This document shows positions 53,748 through 62,977 of a stretch of DNA of 64,000 nt, one piece after another; position 1 is the first letter of the stretch, and each line of letters begins with the position of its first letter. The notes beneath the pieces are model-generated. The model saw nothing but the letters and a program-made list of their open reading frames with translations. It did no database searches and was not told the DNA's origin. The stretch lies in assembly GCA_019352875.1 (NCBI GenBank), contig JAAAFW010000015.1, positions 970,056-1,034,055 on the forward strand, written 5' to 3'. A program made the translations under genes and the position numbers. The stretch comes from Pedobacter cryoconitis. Lineage in GTDB: Bacteria; Bacteroidota; Bacteroidia; Sphingobacteriales; Sphingobacteriaceae.

Positions 53748-54671
53748 ATGCGTAAAGCTATACTCTTTATTCTGGTGACAATTATGATTACTCAAGCTTC
53801 CTGCAGCAAAAAGGGAGATGTTATTGAAAATAATAAAAATGAAAAATTATATGACGTTAAGTTGTCGGTAAGTACATTTAGTACTGAGATCGTAGGGATG
53901 AATTCTTCGGCTTCAAGCTCAGCCAGGTCAAGTACCAGTCTTGCCGCTGATGCAATTGGCGACCAGATAAGTGTGTTAGAATATTTAATATATAATTCTG
54001 GCGGAGTATTGGTGAAAAATACAGTACAGGAAAAGACATTATCTACATTCGGAAGTATTAGTGAGCAACTGCCTGCTGGCGATTATAAGGTTTATATTTT
54101 CGGCTCTACTGAACAATTTTCTGTTTTAGATAAGGAGATTAGTACCAAGGCTTTTGCCAGCCCGTCGATATATAACATTGGCGATTGGTTTATGAAATCT
54201 GTTGACCTGAAAGTTTCAGACAAGACACAAGCTCAAAACGTTATTCTTGAAAGAGCTGTTGGTAAAATAGAGGTGAATATTACGGATGCAATACCGGTTA
54301 ATACAGCTAAAATTACTATTTCAAGTGTAACTGCGTCATGGATATATTTAAATAACTCTTCAAAACCTGCTAACGAAATGAAAACGATAGAAATCAACGT
54401 AGCAGCAACAGATATTGGCAAGAGTAATTTTGTCGTGGGTAAATACGTTGTACCAGAAAATGGAGGTTCAATTGTTTCAGATATCAGTATCCGGGCTTAT
54501 AATGCATCCGGAGCGCTAATAGCCGATAAAATAGTTAAGGATGTAAAAGTAGAAAAGAATAAAAAGACGATTATGACCGGAAAGTTATTTATAGCGCCGG
54601 CTATTAATACTGGGTTTTCAGTCAGGGTCAATGCTGATTGGAATACGCAGAATAATGAAGTTAAATTTTAA
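53748..54671 (+). CDS. Fimbrillin/FimB-Mfa2-like surface lipoprotein
   Basis: The 307-aa protein starts at ATG 53748 (MRKAILFILVTIMITQASC, Cys19 lipidated); the frame runs upstream to a GTG at 53715 but without a signal. The mature part reads as two beta-sandwich units. The first (VLEYLIYNSGGVLVKN, LPAGDYKVYIFGS) resembles Bacteroidota fimbrial anchor/minor subunits. I do not see a complete fimbrial operon, so a stand-alone surface protein is equally possible. A strong hairpin ends it. Confidence 0.65.
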   Translation: MRKAILFILVTIMITQASCSKKGDVIENNKNEKLYDVKLSVSTFSTEIVGMNSSASSSARSSTSLAADAIGDQISVLEYLIYNSGGVLVKNTVQEKTLSTFGSISEQLPAGDYKVYIFGSTEQFSVLDKEISTKAFASPSIYNIGDWFMKSVDLKVSDKTQAQNVILERAVGKIEVNITDAIPVNTAKITISSVTASWIYLNNSSKPANEMKTIEINVAATDIGKSNFVVGKYVVPENGGSIVSDISIRAYNASGALIADKIVKDVKVEKNKKTIMTGKLFIAPAINTGFSVRVNADWNTQNNEVKF

Positions 54672-54687
54672 TTATCCGAAAATATAT

Positions 54688-54727
54688 TACCCAGAGTAGA
54701 GCAGTTTCAACTGCTCTACTCTGGGTA
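54688..54727. terminator. Bidirectional terminator with 19-bp perfect stem
   Basis: Arms 54688-54706 and 54709-54727 are exact reverse complements around only 2 nt, so the true loop must open a little. It lies between convergent genes. Confidence 0.85.
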
Positions 54728-54742
54728 TCTTTTATAATGAAC

Positions 54743-55486
54743 CTACATAGGTTGCAAAGTAGGTCTGATAATGATCTCACTGGTGTCTACTTCTTCAGTT
54801 TGAGAAATAGCATAAGCAATTGCATTGGCAATACTTACTGCAGGGATTGACATTTTTCTAAGTTCGTCTATCGATGTTTTTACTTCCTCCACGGATATGG
54901 TTTGAGACAGTTCACTTTCAGTTAGCCCGGGAGAAATGATAGTTGTACGAATATTATAAGGTTTTACTTCCTGTCTGAAGCCTTCACTAATTGCACGTAC
55001 CGCATATTTAGTTGCAGAATATACAGCTGAGGTTGGAGATACCAGATGCCCGGCTACAGAAGATACATTAATAACCTGACCGGACTTTTGTGCCTTGAAA
55101 TAAGGTAAAACTGCGGCAATTCCGTTTAAAACCCCTTTTATATTGACGTCAATCATTTGATCCCATTCGTCGTACTTCAGACTTTCGATTAGTGACAAAG
55201 GCATTACGCCTGCATTATTCACTATGACATCTACTTTACCGAATTCCTTTATAGTATCTGCTACTAAGTTTTCCAGATCTTCCCTTTTAGTGACATCTGT
55301 AGTACGGGCATACGCGCGTCCGCCGTTAGATGTGATTTCCTCCACCAGAGACTTAAGTCGGTCAAGACGTCTTGCACCCAAACTCACTATAGCACCCTGT
55401 TCACTCAGTTTTTTAGCAGTAGCCCAACCAATTCCGCTACTCGCTCCAGTAATCACGATTACTTTTCCTAAAATGTTATTATTCAT
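54743..55486 (-). CDS. Short-chain dehydrogenase/reductase (SDR)
   Basis: The 247-aa classical SDR has the dinucleotide loop TGASSGIG, the structural NNAG and the active-site triad segment (Ser in NVSSVAG, Tyr-xxx-Lys in YSATKYAV). The substrate is unknown. I start at ATG 55486 ([16 protein letters not shown]); the frame continues to 55552 but the extra residues do not fit the family. It is divergent from another SDR gene across about 220 nt. Confidence 0.93.
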   Translation of the reverse strand: MNNNILGKVIVITGASSGIGWATAKKLSEQGAIVSLGARRLDRLKSLVEEITSNGGRAYARTTDVTKREDLENLVADTIKEFGKVDVIVNNAGVMPLSLIESLKYDEWDQMIDVNIKGVLNGIAAVLPYFKAQKSGQVINVSSVAGHLVSPTSAVYSATKYAVRAISEGFRQEVKPYNIRTTIISPGLTESELSQTISVEEVKTSIDELRKMSIPAVSIANAIAYAISQTEEVDTSEIIIRPTLQPM

Positions 55487-55704
55487 ATGATTTGATTCTA
55501 TATCGACAAATGTCGAGAGAAAAAACATCGGCGAATTTTCTTCAAGGCTCAAATTTATGTTGTCACATAGCTCAGTATCTGGAGGGATTTTGAGTAAAAA
55601 TGTTCCGGCGGATGAGCTTCCTGGAAAATAGAAATTGAGCTGTAGAGAAAATTATAATATGGATAACCTGATGAAATTTGTTGTTAGAAAAAAAACACAA
55701 AAAA

Positions 55705-56520
55705 ATGAGCAAGACAATTTTAATAACAGGAAGTAGTAGTGGTATTGGAAAAGCTACCGCATTATTCTTTGCAGAGCAAGGATGGAAAGTTATCGCCACT
55801 ATGCGTAATCCAGAGAAAGAGGCCGAACTAAGTAAATTGAAAAATGTTTGGGTGACTAAATTGGATGTTCTTGACCCGGAAAGTATTCAGAAAACAGTTA
55901 ATGAGGGAATATTACGCTTTGGTAAAATAGATGTTCTAGTCAATAATGCTGGATATGGTGCGTATGGGCCGTTAGAGGTTTTTGAACGGGAGGATATTAT
56001 CAGACAGTTTAATACTAATGTCATTGGCCTTTTGGATGTTACAAAAGCTTTACTCCCACACTTCAGGGCAAATAAAGATGGTGTGATCGTCAATGTTTCG
56101 TCCATGGGAGGCCGGTTTACTTTTCCTTTCGGAGCCTTGTATCACGGAACAAAATTTGCAGTGGAAGGTATTTCGGAATCTCTAAGTTATGAAGTAGCTT
56201 CGTTTGGTGTAAAGGTCAAAATTATTGAACCTGGTGCCACTGCTACAGATTTTGCAGGGAGGTCATTTGATTTTAAAAATGATCAAAGTATTGAAGAATA
56301 CCAGGATCTGATGAAAACATTAATTAAGATGATGGATGAGATCGGAGGAGCGAGTGTGTCACCTAGCGTGGTTGCCCAAACAATTTATGAAGCTGCTACA
56401 GATGGTACAGATCAATTGCGCTATCCTGCTACGCCAGATGCTTTAGCATTATTGGAAAAACGTTCGAAAGAAGATGATGCCACATTTATTACTGAGTTTA
56501 AAAAACAGTTTGGATTATAG
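55705..56520 (+). CDS. Short-chain dehydrogenase/reductase (SDR)
   Basis: The 271-aa SDR has TGSSSGIG, NNAGYG and the active-site segment (NVSSMGG, YHGTKFAVEG). Its type (long C-terminal helix, EPGATATDF) is common in AraC-linked clusters. I start at ATG 55705; a TTG at 55678 would add nine Lys-rich residues. It is followed by a small membrane protein and an AraC regulator on the same strand with short or no gaps, so the three form an operon. Confidence 0.93.
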   Translation: MSKTILITGSSSGIGKATALFFAEQGWKVIATMRNPEKEAELSKLKNVWVTKLDVLDPESIQKTVNEGILRFGKIDVLVNNAGYGAYGPLEVFEREDIIRQFNTNVIGLLDVTKALLPHFRANKDGVIVNVSSMGGRFTFPFGALYHGTKFAVEGISESLSYEVASFGVKVKIIEPGATATDFAGRSFDFKNDQSIEEYQDLMKTLIKMMDEIGGASVSPSVVAQTIYEAATDGTDQLRYPATPDALALLEKRSKEDDATFITEFKKQFGL

Positions 56521-56544
56521 TTTTGATTTATTAATAGGGTGGTT

Positions 56545-57057
56545 ATGGAGATTCTAAAGTTAAGTATGGATTGGGCTAGGGCGGAAGTATTTTCCGCTAA
56601 AATAGTTTGGTTCTTCAGTGTGATGACATTATTAGTTGCATTTGGTTTTTGGTATTGGGGAAAATCGGCAATGTCAAAAGCTTTTGTTTGGCCGATGCTT
56701 GTTACAGGTGTCTTTTTAACGATCGTTGGAGCAGGGTTGTTTTTTGCTAATAAACCCAGAATTTTGCAATTTCAACAGGTGTACATGGAAGATCCTCAAA
56801 GTTTTGTACAGCAGGAACTCCAACGTACCAGCAAATCCCAACAGGACCTTGGATTGGTTTTTAAAGTGTTGCCTATATTATTAATTGTGGCGGGGTTGCT
56901 TATCTTATTCTTACCGGCACCAGTATGGCGGGCCGTTGGTATTACATTGGCATTGCTGGTTGCATTTCTGATGGTAGTGGATAGTAATACCAATGCACGT
57001 AACTCTTTTTATCACGAACAGTTAAAAACTTTCCGTAATGATTATGGACGAAAATAA
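56545..57057 (+). CDS. Small membrane protein of unknown function
   Basis: The 170-aa protein has about four hydrophobic segments (about 22-40, 48-68, 107-122 and 128-145), separated by a polar loop rich in Gln (QQELQRTSKSQQDLG). I do not recognise the family. It starts at ATG 56545 (or GTG 56539), 24 nt after the SDR gene. Its 3' end overlaps the AraC gene start by 20 nt, so it belongs to this operon. Confidence 0.7.
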   Translation: MEILKLSMDWARAEVFSAKIVWFFSVMTLLVAFGFWYWGKSAMSKAFVWPMLVTGVFLTIVGAGLFFANKPRILQFQQVYMEDPQSFVQQELQRTSKSQQDLGLVFKVLPILLIVAGLLILFLPAPVWRAVGITLALLVAFLMVVDSNTNARNSFYHEQLKTFRNDYGRK

Positions 57058-57877
57058 TTTCGGTAATGCTTTCCTTTATTCTTGTTTTTTCGACAAAGCT
57101 TTGGGGCACGAACAGTTTGTTCCGGAACATGTTATATCTTATCAGATTTCCGGAGAAACACATATTGATCACCAGAATGGAGTAATGATCCTGAAAGAAG
57201 GTCAAATAATGATTGCACATCGTCATCAATTGGCAAAAGCGTTCAAATATCCTGCTGAAGGGAAAGAATACCGATCTCTTTCAGTGATGTTGCATATCGA
57301 CCGGCTAAATCAATTTGGTATGGAAAATCATGTGTCTTTTGACAAAAAGTATATTGGAGAGCCGAATATTTTATTGGAACCTAATTCTTTTCTGGAAGGC
57401 TATTTTCAATCTTTAATCCCTTATGTAGAACAATCTAAAAGTGTAAGCAAACAGATGGAAACAATAAAGGTGAATGAAATTATCACCTTACTGCTGGAAA
57501 TACACCCCGAACTAAAAACCTTTTTATTCGATTTTTCGGAACCCTTTAAAATCGATCTGGAAGAATTTATGGTGAAGAATTATCAATATAATGTTCCAAT
57601 TGAAAACTTTGCGAAATTAACAGGCCGAAGTCTTGCTAGTTTTAAACGGGATTTTAACAAGATATTTCAAACCTCACCGCGTAAATGGTTAAAAGATAAG
57701 AGACTTTCAGAAGCCTATTATCTTATAAAACAAAAACAACGGAAACCTGTGGATATATACCTGGATCTGGGATTTGAAAACTTATCACACTTTTATTCTT
57801 CATTCAGGACGAAATTTGGAATAACTCCAGCCACTATAAGTACCCCATTTTCGACGTCCAAAGATAGGAGTGATTAA
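57038..57877 (+). CDS. AraC-family transcriptional regulator (ExsA-like layout)
   Basis: The 279-aa protein has an N-terminal cupin-like domain (about 15-110: EGQIMIAHRHQLAKA) and a C-terminal AraC HTH pair (about 185-270: FAKLTGRSLASFKRDFNKIF, DLGFENLSHFYSSFRTKFG). It is likely the regulator of its own SDR-membrane protein operon. The ATG at 57038 overlaps the membrane-protein gene by 20 nt. It converges on a degraded small gene. Confidence 0.9.
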   Translation: MIMDENNFGNAFLYSCFFDKALGHEQFVPEHVISYQISGETHIDHQNGVMILKEGQIMIAHRHQLAKAFKYPAEGKEYRSLSVMLHIDRLNQFGMENHVSFDKKYIGEPNILLEPNSFLEGYFQSLIPYVEQSKSVSKQMETIKVNEIITLLLEIHPELKTFLFDFSEPFKIDLEEFMVKNYQYNVPIENFAKLTGRSLASFKRDFNKIFQTSPRKWLKDKRLSEAYYLIKQKQRKPVDIYLDLGFENLSHFYSSFRTKFGITPATISTPFSTSKDRSD

Positions 57878-57916
57878 ATGAAAAAAAGGCTCAATCTGAG
57901 TCGGTACCTGTGTCAC

Positions 57917-58181
57917 TTAATCTTTCAAATATCCTTTGTTTTTAAGTTTATCGATTACTTGCTGGCCTATTTGACGACCCCATTCCTGACCTGCAATCAT
58001 TGACTACTGAGTAATAAGGGGAGTTTTTTCTGCGAATTTTTTACACTCCCCAGCCACTCATCATAATCGCCAATGATTTAAATGCCCAACTCACACCTGT
58101 AGCGGCGTAAACCGGTATCGAAGTTCTACTTGTTAAATCTTGCGAAGTAAGAGTTTGTTCTTTGACTGATTTTGGTTTCAT
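57917..58181 (-). pseudogene. Decayed small gene (frameshift plus nonsense)
   Basis: From ATG 58181 one frame reads 46 residues (starting MKPKSVKEQTLTSQDL, ending SGWGV) and stops at 58041. From about 58050 a second frame reads smoothly (KKFAEKTPLITQ), meets a TAG at 58004-58006 that looks like a mutated CAG, then continues SMIAGQEWGRQIGQQVIDKL to a stop at 57917. Joining the two gives a sensible helical protein of about 88 residues. One frameshift near 58041-58052 and one stop codon would explain the breakage. The family is unknown to me. It sits 5 nt upstream of the OmpA-type gene stop. Confidence 0.6.
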
Positions 58182-58186
58182 AACCA

Positions 58187-59182
58187 CTAGTTTATTTTGA
58201 CCAACTCGACTCTGCGATTTTTGGCTTTATTGTCTTCTGAATCATTTGCTACTAATGGTCGTTCTGCTCCGAAACCTTTTTCCGATAATCGAGATTTATC
58301 AATTCCATTTGTGGTCAATGCATTCAATACGGCATTAGCGCGATCGTTTGATAGTCTTTTGTTATGTGATGCCTCTCCTGTATTATCTGTATGACCTTCA
58401 ATTGCAATATTTAAAGCCGAATTTTTCTTTAATGCTTCGGCGATTTCATCCACCACGCTTTTTCCATCGGCGGAAATAGTAGATTTATCCAGGTTGAAGT
58501 TAATGTATAAAATGGATTTGCCTTTTTCCGTGAGGTCTTTTGCAATGTCGTCTGCCGTTACCTTTTTTATGGTTTGCTGAAATAGTTCCTCCTGAAGAAC
58601 ATTAAGCTTTCCTGCTGCATTATTTGCGGAAAATTGTACGTAAATATTTCCTTTATCTTTGGAACGGATAACATAGAATTTAATTTGTTCCCCTGTGTAA
58701 CCAATATCTCCTTCACCTCCCTTATTAGGATCTTGCTTATTGTAACGGTCATACTCTTCGTTGGTAATTTCACCATCGTATGTCTTAACAGCACCTACAG
58801 AAGTCAAATAATCTTCCATGCTTTTTTCGAAAAAACGCTGTGAAAATTCCTCTCCCGGTTTTGCGGTAACATTTGTTTTATACAGTCTGCCTTCAACTGG
58901 GGTCATAGTACCATTCATTGGAAAAAAGCATATATCAAACTTTTTCTGTAACGGTTTATTTTGTTCTTTTAATCCTTCTGGTAAGGTGAAAAATGGAAAA
59001 TCGCCCAAATCGGCAGTCGAAACTGGAATATCAGCAATATTAAAAGTTTTTGCCGTTTGTGATGCTTCTTGTTTCCTATCGGCGTGATCTGTTGTTGCCG
59101 CATTGTCCTGGATTTGTTTAGGTGTCTGGTTGCAAGAGAACATCATCGTTGCTGCAGCGAGCAAATGCATTACTTTTTTCAT
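58187..59182 (-). CDS. OmpA-family lipoprotein
   Basis: The 331-aa protein has a lipoprotein signal (AAATMMFSC) and a C-terminal OmpA-like peptidoglycan-binding domain (about 225-331). Motif residues are in IEGHTDNTGEASHNKRLSNDRA and RRVEL. The middle region (about 60-215) is unclassified. Such proteins link the outer membrane to the cell wall. I start at ATG 59182; the frame goes on to 59206. It is divergent from the ChaN/TraB-like gene. Confidence 0.88.
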   Translation of the reverse strand: MKKVMHLLAAATMMFSCNQTPKQIQDNAATTDHADRKQEASQTAKTFNIADIPVSTADLGDFPFFTLPEGLKEQNKPLQKKFDICFFPMNGTMTPVEGRLYKTNVTAKPGEEFSQRFFEKSMEDYLTSVGAVKTYDGEITNEEYDRYNKQDPNKGGEGDIGYTGEQIKFYVIRSKDKGNIYVQFSANNAAGKLNVLQEELFQQTIKKVTADDIAKDLTEKGKSILYINFNLDKSTISADGKSVVDEIAEALKKNSALNIAIEGHTDNTGEASHNKRLSNDRANAVLNALTTNGIDKSRLSEKGFGAERPLVANDSEDNKAKNRRVELVKIN

Positions 59183-59248
59183 TCTATAGGTTGAATTATA
59201 TGCCATTAAATATCTAACTAAATGTTATAAAAACAAATAGATCAACGC

Positions 59249-59267
59249 TATAATGATAATCATACAC
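59249..59267. promoter_or_regulatory. Fur-box-like site
   Basis: TATAATGATAATCATACAC matches 15 of 19 positions of the classic Fur consensus, with a perfect 11-bp core palindrome ATGATAATCAT. It lies between the OmpA gene (minus) and the secreted ChaN/TraB-like gene (plus). Confidence 0.4.
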
Positions 59268-59358
59268 TCTTTTTTTGTTATCAAATCTAATAGTTGCCAT
59301 TTTGCGATGAAGGAAATTTTGTACACCTTGCATTTCAATTTATTAGGTCACTTCTCTT

Positions 59359-60702
59359 ATGAAAATTGCACTTGTGTCTATTGTTAGCATATTGACATTC
59401 CTTATTGCCTCTCCAAACGGAATGACAGCCTCTGCGCAGTCGACTGGGGTTGTTCTACCGCTACCCATAAAGAAGATAAGCAATGACACACTTTTGGAAG
59501 CTTACAAGCAATCTATTAGTGATGTGTCACATGGGCTGTATCTGGAAGCCACATTTGGTTTGCTCAAAAGGTTAGGAGTTGAGAGTATAGAGCAGATTGA
59601 TGACGCCGATGTCGTAGATCAATGGGCTCAGGTCATGTCTACCATGACCGGGGTGCCAACATTCAACAAAGCGAAAGGTGCAGACTTCCATGTACCTAAA
59701 GAACAGCTAGCTCATCTGAAATTATCTAAAGCGGCTCCGGCCATCGAAGAAATTGTCAAACGTGCACGAAAAACACGTGTCGTCATTCTTAATGAAAATC
59801 ATCTGGACCCGCGTGGAAGAGCCTTTGGACTTGAGGTAGCTCGTGCTTTAAAACCATTAGGTTATACGATCCTGGCAGTTGAAGCGCTCAGGCCCTATGC
59901 TGATGACCAGGAAGAACACCGCAAAATGAAACAACTTTCAGCAGACGGCTTTGCCAGGGCCGCAGGTGACTTCTATAGTGGCTACTACTTTGACGATCCC
60001 GTTTTTGCCGATTTTATCAGGCAGTCGCTGGCAATGGGATATCATCCGGTATCTTATGAAACAGCCGGTCGCGGATACACAGATGAGCAGCGCGAAGAGG
60101 CACAAGCCGACAATCTTATGCGTCGCGGCATACAAATGTACCCTGAAGCCAAAATCCTTATTTATGTCGGCGAACGTCATGCAGCTGAACGGCCCATTGC
60201 ATCTGAAGAGAAGCCCTATCTAAAACTGGCAGCGATCCTCAAAGATAAAATTGGTATTGATCCGCTTACAATCGATCAGGCCGGGTTATCATACATTCCA
60301 ATGAACCGGCCTGATGCCGACCTATACCATGTCGCCGCATCTAAAGCTTCAAGTGAATCAGTCATATTATTTGAGCACGGCAAGCCTTTAACTGTCGGTC
60401 TTTTGGTCGGTGCAGTGGACTTGCAAGTGGTTCATCCTCCGCTTAAACTTGTCAAAGGGCGACCCGGTTGGATGTCGAAGATGAATCGATCTCCAAAATC
60501 TGTTCCTCTCTATCTCCTGCCGAAATCAGGTGTTCGGCTCGTTCAAGTGTTCGATGCGAATTCGGCTAAAGATGCCCGACCAATAGATCAGGTACTGGTT
60601 AAGGCTGGCGAAACGCCGCCGGTTTTAATGCTATCTGATATAAATGTTCGCTATGTTACACAGGATTTTCAGACTCAACCGATTGGAGTTTTAACGAAAT
60701 AG
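59359..60702 (+). CDS. Secreted protein with ChaN/TraB-like fold (putative)
   Basis: The 447-aa protein has a signal peptide (cleavage after SAQ at about 27). Its core resembles the ChaN/TraB/erythromycin-esterase-like group: VVILNENHLDPRGRAFG, TILAVEALRP, SYETAGRG, then AKILIYVGERHAAE. Members bind heme or hydrolyse esters; the function here is not proven. By eye the gene is richer in G and C and has different codon use from its neighbours, which suggests transfer from another phylum such as Alphaproteobacteria. The Fur-like site upstream fits an iron or heme role. Confidence 0.6.
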   Translation: MKIALVSIVSILTFLIASPNGMTASAQSTGVVLPLPIKKISNDTLLEAYKQSISDVSHGLYLEATFGLLKRLGVESIEQIDDADVVDQWAQVMSTMTGVPTFNKAKGADFHVPKEQLAHLKLSKAAPAIEEIVKRARKTRVVILNENHLDPRGRAFGLEVARALKPLGYTILAVEALRPYADDQEEHRKMKQLSADGFARAAGDFYSGYYFDDPVFADFIRQSLAMGYHPVSYETAGRGYTDEQREEAQADNLMRRGIQMYPEAKILIYVGERHAAERPIASEEKPYLKLAAILKDKIGIDPLTIDQAGLSYIPMNRPDADLYHVAASKASSESVILFEHGKPLTVGLLVGAVDLQVVHPPLKLVKGRPGWMSKMNRSPKSVPLYLLPKSGVRLVQVFDANSAKDARPIDQVLVKAGETPPVLMLSDINVRYVTQDFQTQPIGVLTK

Positions 60703-60744
60703 CTTTTACTCGGCTAACATATTCGCTCACCCATTGGGCGGGTA

Positions 60745-61584
60745 TTATCCGTTGTAGGCCATAGCTTTTGATAACTCTTCATTAAGTAAATAATCGTTTT
60801 TCAGTCTATCTAATTTGGTCATCGCACGATTGTAAGCATCCTCGCCAAGTAATAGGTAAAGTGGAGGGTTTTCCAAATGAGCTATCTCAATTATAGCTGC
60901 TGCTGCTTTTGCAGGATCACCAATTTGCTTGCCGTCTTTTTGCAGAAGCATCTTCTGCGCATTATGCACTTCAGTGTATTCGGGAATAGCATGTCGTGCG
61001 ATATTGATTGAATCGGCATTTAGAAAATTAGTGCGAAATGCACCAGGTGCAACCACTGTCACTTTAACTCCGAATTCTGCAACATCCATTGCAAGAACCT
61101 CGGACAATCCCACAATTGAAAACTTTGTAGCTGCATAAACTGACCAGCCGCTTGTACTCGTTATACCGGCTATCGAAGATATATTAATAATATGCCCTGA
61201 CATTTGACTGCGCATGTAAGGCATTACCATTCGGATAACGTTCAGCGTTCCAAAGACATTTATTTCAAAGCTATTGCGGGTTTCACGATCACTTAATTCT
61301 TCGATACTTCCCCCGATACCATAGCCTGCATTATTTATTACAACGTCGATGCTTTTAAATGCTGCGTTTGTCTGATAAATGGCGCAACTAACACTATCTT
61401 CATTACTAAGGTCTACCTGTAGCGGTAAAAAGTTTGGCGCGCTGACGCCAACAGCATCTACCAATGCCTTTAAATCGCGGGAAGTGGCTGCAACATTCTG
61501 ACCTGCCTGAAGTAATTGTTTTACCAGGTTTAATCCAAATCCTTTGGAAGCTCCTGTGATAAACCAAGTTCTGATTTTCTCCAT
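60745..61584 (-). CDS. Short-chain dehydrogenase/reductase (SDR)
   Basis: The 279-aa SDR has TGASKGFG, NNAGYGIGG and the active-site segment (NISSIAG, YAATKFSIVG), in the long subgroup common near AraC regulators. The substrate is unknown. I start at ATG 61584; the frame runs to a codon at 61608 that adds eight Arg/Asn-rich residues. It lies downstream of an AraC gene on the same strand, with about 80 nt between. Confidence 0.93.
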   Translation of the reverse strand: MEKIRTWFITGASKGFGLNLVKQLLQAGQNVAATSRDLKALVDAVGVSAPNFLPLQVDLSNEDSVSCAIYQTNAAFKSIDVVINNAGYGIGGSIEELSDRETRNSFEINVFGTLNVIRMVMPYMRSQMSGHIINISSIAGITSTSGWSVYAATKFSIVGLSEVLAMDVAEFGVKVTVVAPGAFRTNFLNADSINIARHAIPEYTEVHNAQKMLLQKDGKQIGDPAKAAAAIIEIAHLENPPLYLLLGEDAYNRAMTKLDRLKNDYLLNEELSKAMAYNG

Positions 61585-61665
61585 ATTTCGTCTATTTTTA
61601 CGATACAAAGATATAGGAGAATAACAGCTGGGCGTGTACGCAGATCAAACCGATCATTACGAAAT

Positions 61666-62568
61666 TCAAACAAGACGGAACGCTGAAGGAGTAGTGTTGG
61701 TTTGCTTTTTGAAAAAATTATTGAAATGTGTCGGTGCTTCGAAACCAAGACAATAGCTTATTTCAGAAACATTCCAGTTCGTGTGACGTAAAAGTGCCCT
61801 GGCCTCGCTGGCCAGTCGCTCCATAATATGATCCGTCGTTGTTTTTCCGGTCGTCTTACGGACAGCTCTGTTAAGGTGGTTAACGTGTACCGATAATTGA
61901 TCTGCAAAATCTTTAGCGGAGCGCAAAACAAATCTTTGTGATGGGGATTCGATGGGAAACTGCCGCTCAAGAAGCTCAGTAAATATGGCTGTGATACGTG
62001 AATTGGCATCTGGATGTTGGTAGAGGCGATTGGAAGGCTGTATCTTCAAAGCGTAGTGAATCAACTCAGTAACGTAATTTCTAAGTAAGTCATATTTAAA
62101 AATGTAATCGGAGTTAAGTTCTGCCAACATCTTATCAAATAATGCCAATACAGTTGTTTCCTGCTCAGCATCAAGTATATAAACTGGGTTCGCTCCAGGA
62201 GAAAACATAGGCAACTGACGGATATTAGTGCGTAGCATCTCGGTGAAAAAAGACTCCTTATAAATACAAAATCTACCCGAATGCTGGTCATTTAAGTTCT
62301 CAAAAGTATAAGGAACAAACGGGTTGAAGAAGATCAGTGCGGTTCCATCCATTTCTATACTTTTATCGGCATAGTGAATGACGGCTTTTCCTCTGAAAAG
62401 GCTGATCTTGTAGAAATCACGGCGACTGTACTGAACAGGCTTTGCACCTGGCATATGAAAGTCCTCGGATCTAAAGACATTAAAGTGCCCAATATCCTGA
62501 CTGAGATTATCTGGTAGCCAATTAAATTTTTTCTTGTAGAAATCCTCAAGTGTCTCTGTATTTGCCAT
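61666..62568 (-). CDS. AraC-family transcriptional regulator
   Basis: The 300-aa protein has an N-terminal AraC-type cupin (about 40-110: RDFYKISLFRGKAVIHYADK, FFNPFVPYTF) and a C-terminal HTH pair (about 205-300: FADQLSVHVNHLNRAVRKTT, YCLGFEAPTHFNNFFKKQTN). It precedes an SDR on the same strand and probably regulates it. Confidence 0.93.
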   Translation of the reverse strand: MANTETLEDFYKKKFNWLPDNLSQDIGHFNVFRSEDFHMPGAKPVQYSRRDFYKISLFRGKAVIHYADKSIEMDGTALIFFNPFVPYTFENLNDQHSGRFCIYKESFFTEMLRTNIRQLPMFSPGANPVYILDAEQETTVLALFDKMLAELNSDYIFKYDLLRNYVTELIHYALKIQPSNRLYQHPDANSRITAIFTELLERQFPIESPSQRFVLRSAKDFADQLSVHVNHLNRAVRKTTGKTTTDHIMERLASEARALLRHTNWNVSEISYCLGFEAPTHFNNFFKKQTNTTPSAFRLV

Positions 62569-62765
62569 GAAACAAAGTTACACTATTCAAACCAAAATCT
62601 ATAGCGGCGATAAAAGAAGCACTAATGAACAATGGATAAAGCAATTATCGGGACTTTCGCAGTCTTCTGGAAAATAAGGGAGATTACCAATTCATCAAAA
62701 ATACTATCAATTTAAACTGAGGGCAATAGCCATGTGGAAGGTAGGGTAAGCTTGTGCTTGTAAAC

Positions 62766-62800
62766 AAAAAAGCCTCAAATCATAGATTTAAGGCTTTTTT
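62766..62800. terminator. Hairpin terminator downstream of tRNA-Pro
   Basis: AAAAAAGCCT (62766-62775) and AGGCTTTTTT (62791-62800) pair, and an inner AAATC/GATTT helix extends the stem. It ends the minus-strand tRNA transcript. Confidence 0.8.
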
Positions 62801-62823
62801 TATAGAAATTGATTTTCTATTTG

Positions 62824-62897
62824 TCGGGGTGGCAGGATTCGAACCTACGACCTCCTGCTCCCAAAGCAGGCGCGATACCGGGCTACGCTACACCCCG
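62824..62897 (-). tRNA. tRNA-Pro (anticodon UGG)
   Basis: The minus strand reads a full cloverleaf. The acceptor arms CGGGGTG/CACCCCG pair perfectly, with discriminator A. The anticodon stem CCTGC/GCAGG encloses loop TTTGGGA, giving anticodon UGG. The T arm contains GGTTCGAATCC. CCA is not encoded. A -7/-33 promoter lies just upstream (62948-62977). Confidence 0.97.
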
Positions 62898-62947
62898 AAC
62901 ATGATCAACAATGAATTTCGTAATGTTCTTCGTTGTTGTTGGGATTG

Positions 62948-62977
62948 CAAAAGTACAACATAAATCAGGATTACAAA
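62948..62977 (-). promoter_or_regulatory. Promoter of tRNA-Pro
   Basis: On the minus strand TTTG (62974-62977) is followed after 18 nt by TACTTTTG (62948-62955), an exact TAnnTTTG. It is about 50 nt upstream of the mature tRNA. Confidence 0.65.

Noticed and set aside
62754-62963. ORF reading VAGFEPTTSCSQSRRDTGLRYTP on the plus strand
   Set aside because: It is the antisense translation of the tRNA-Pro gene, a well-known false ORF.
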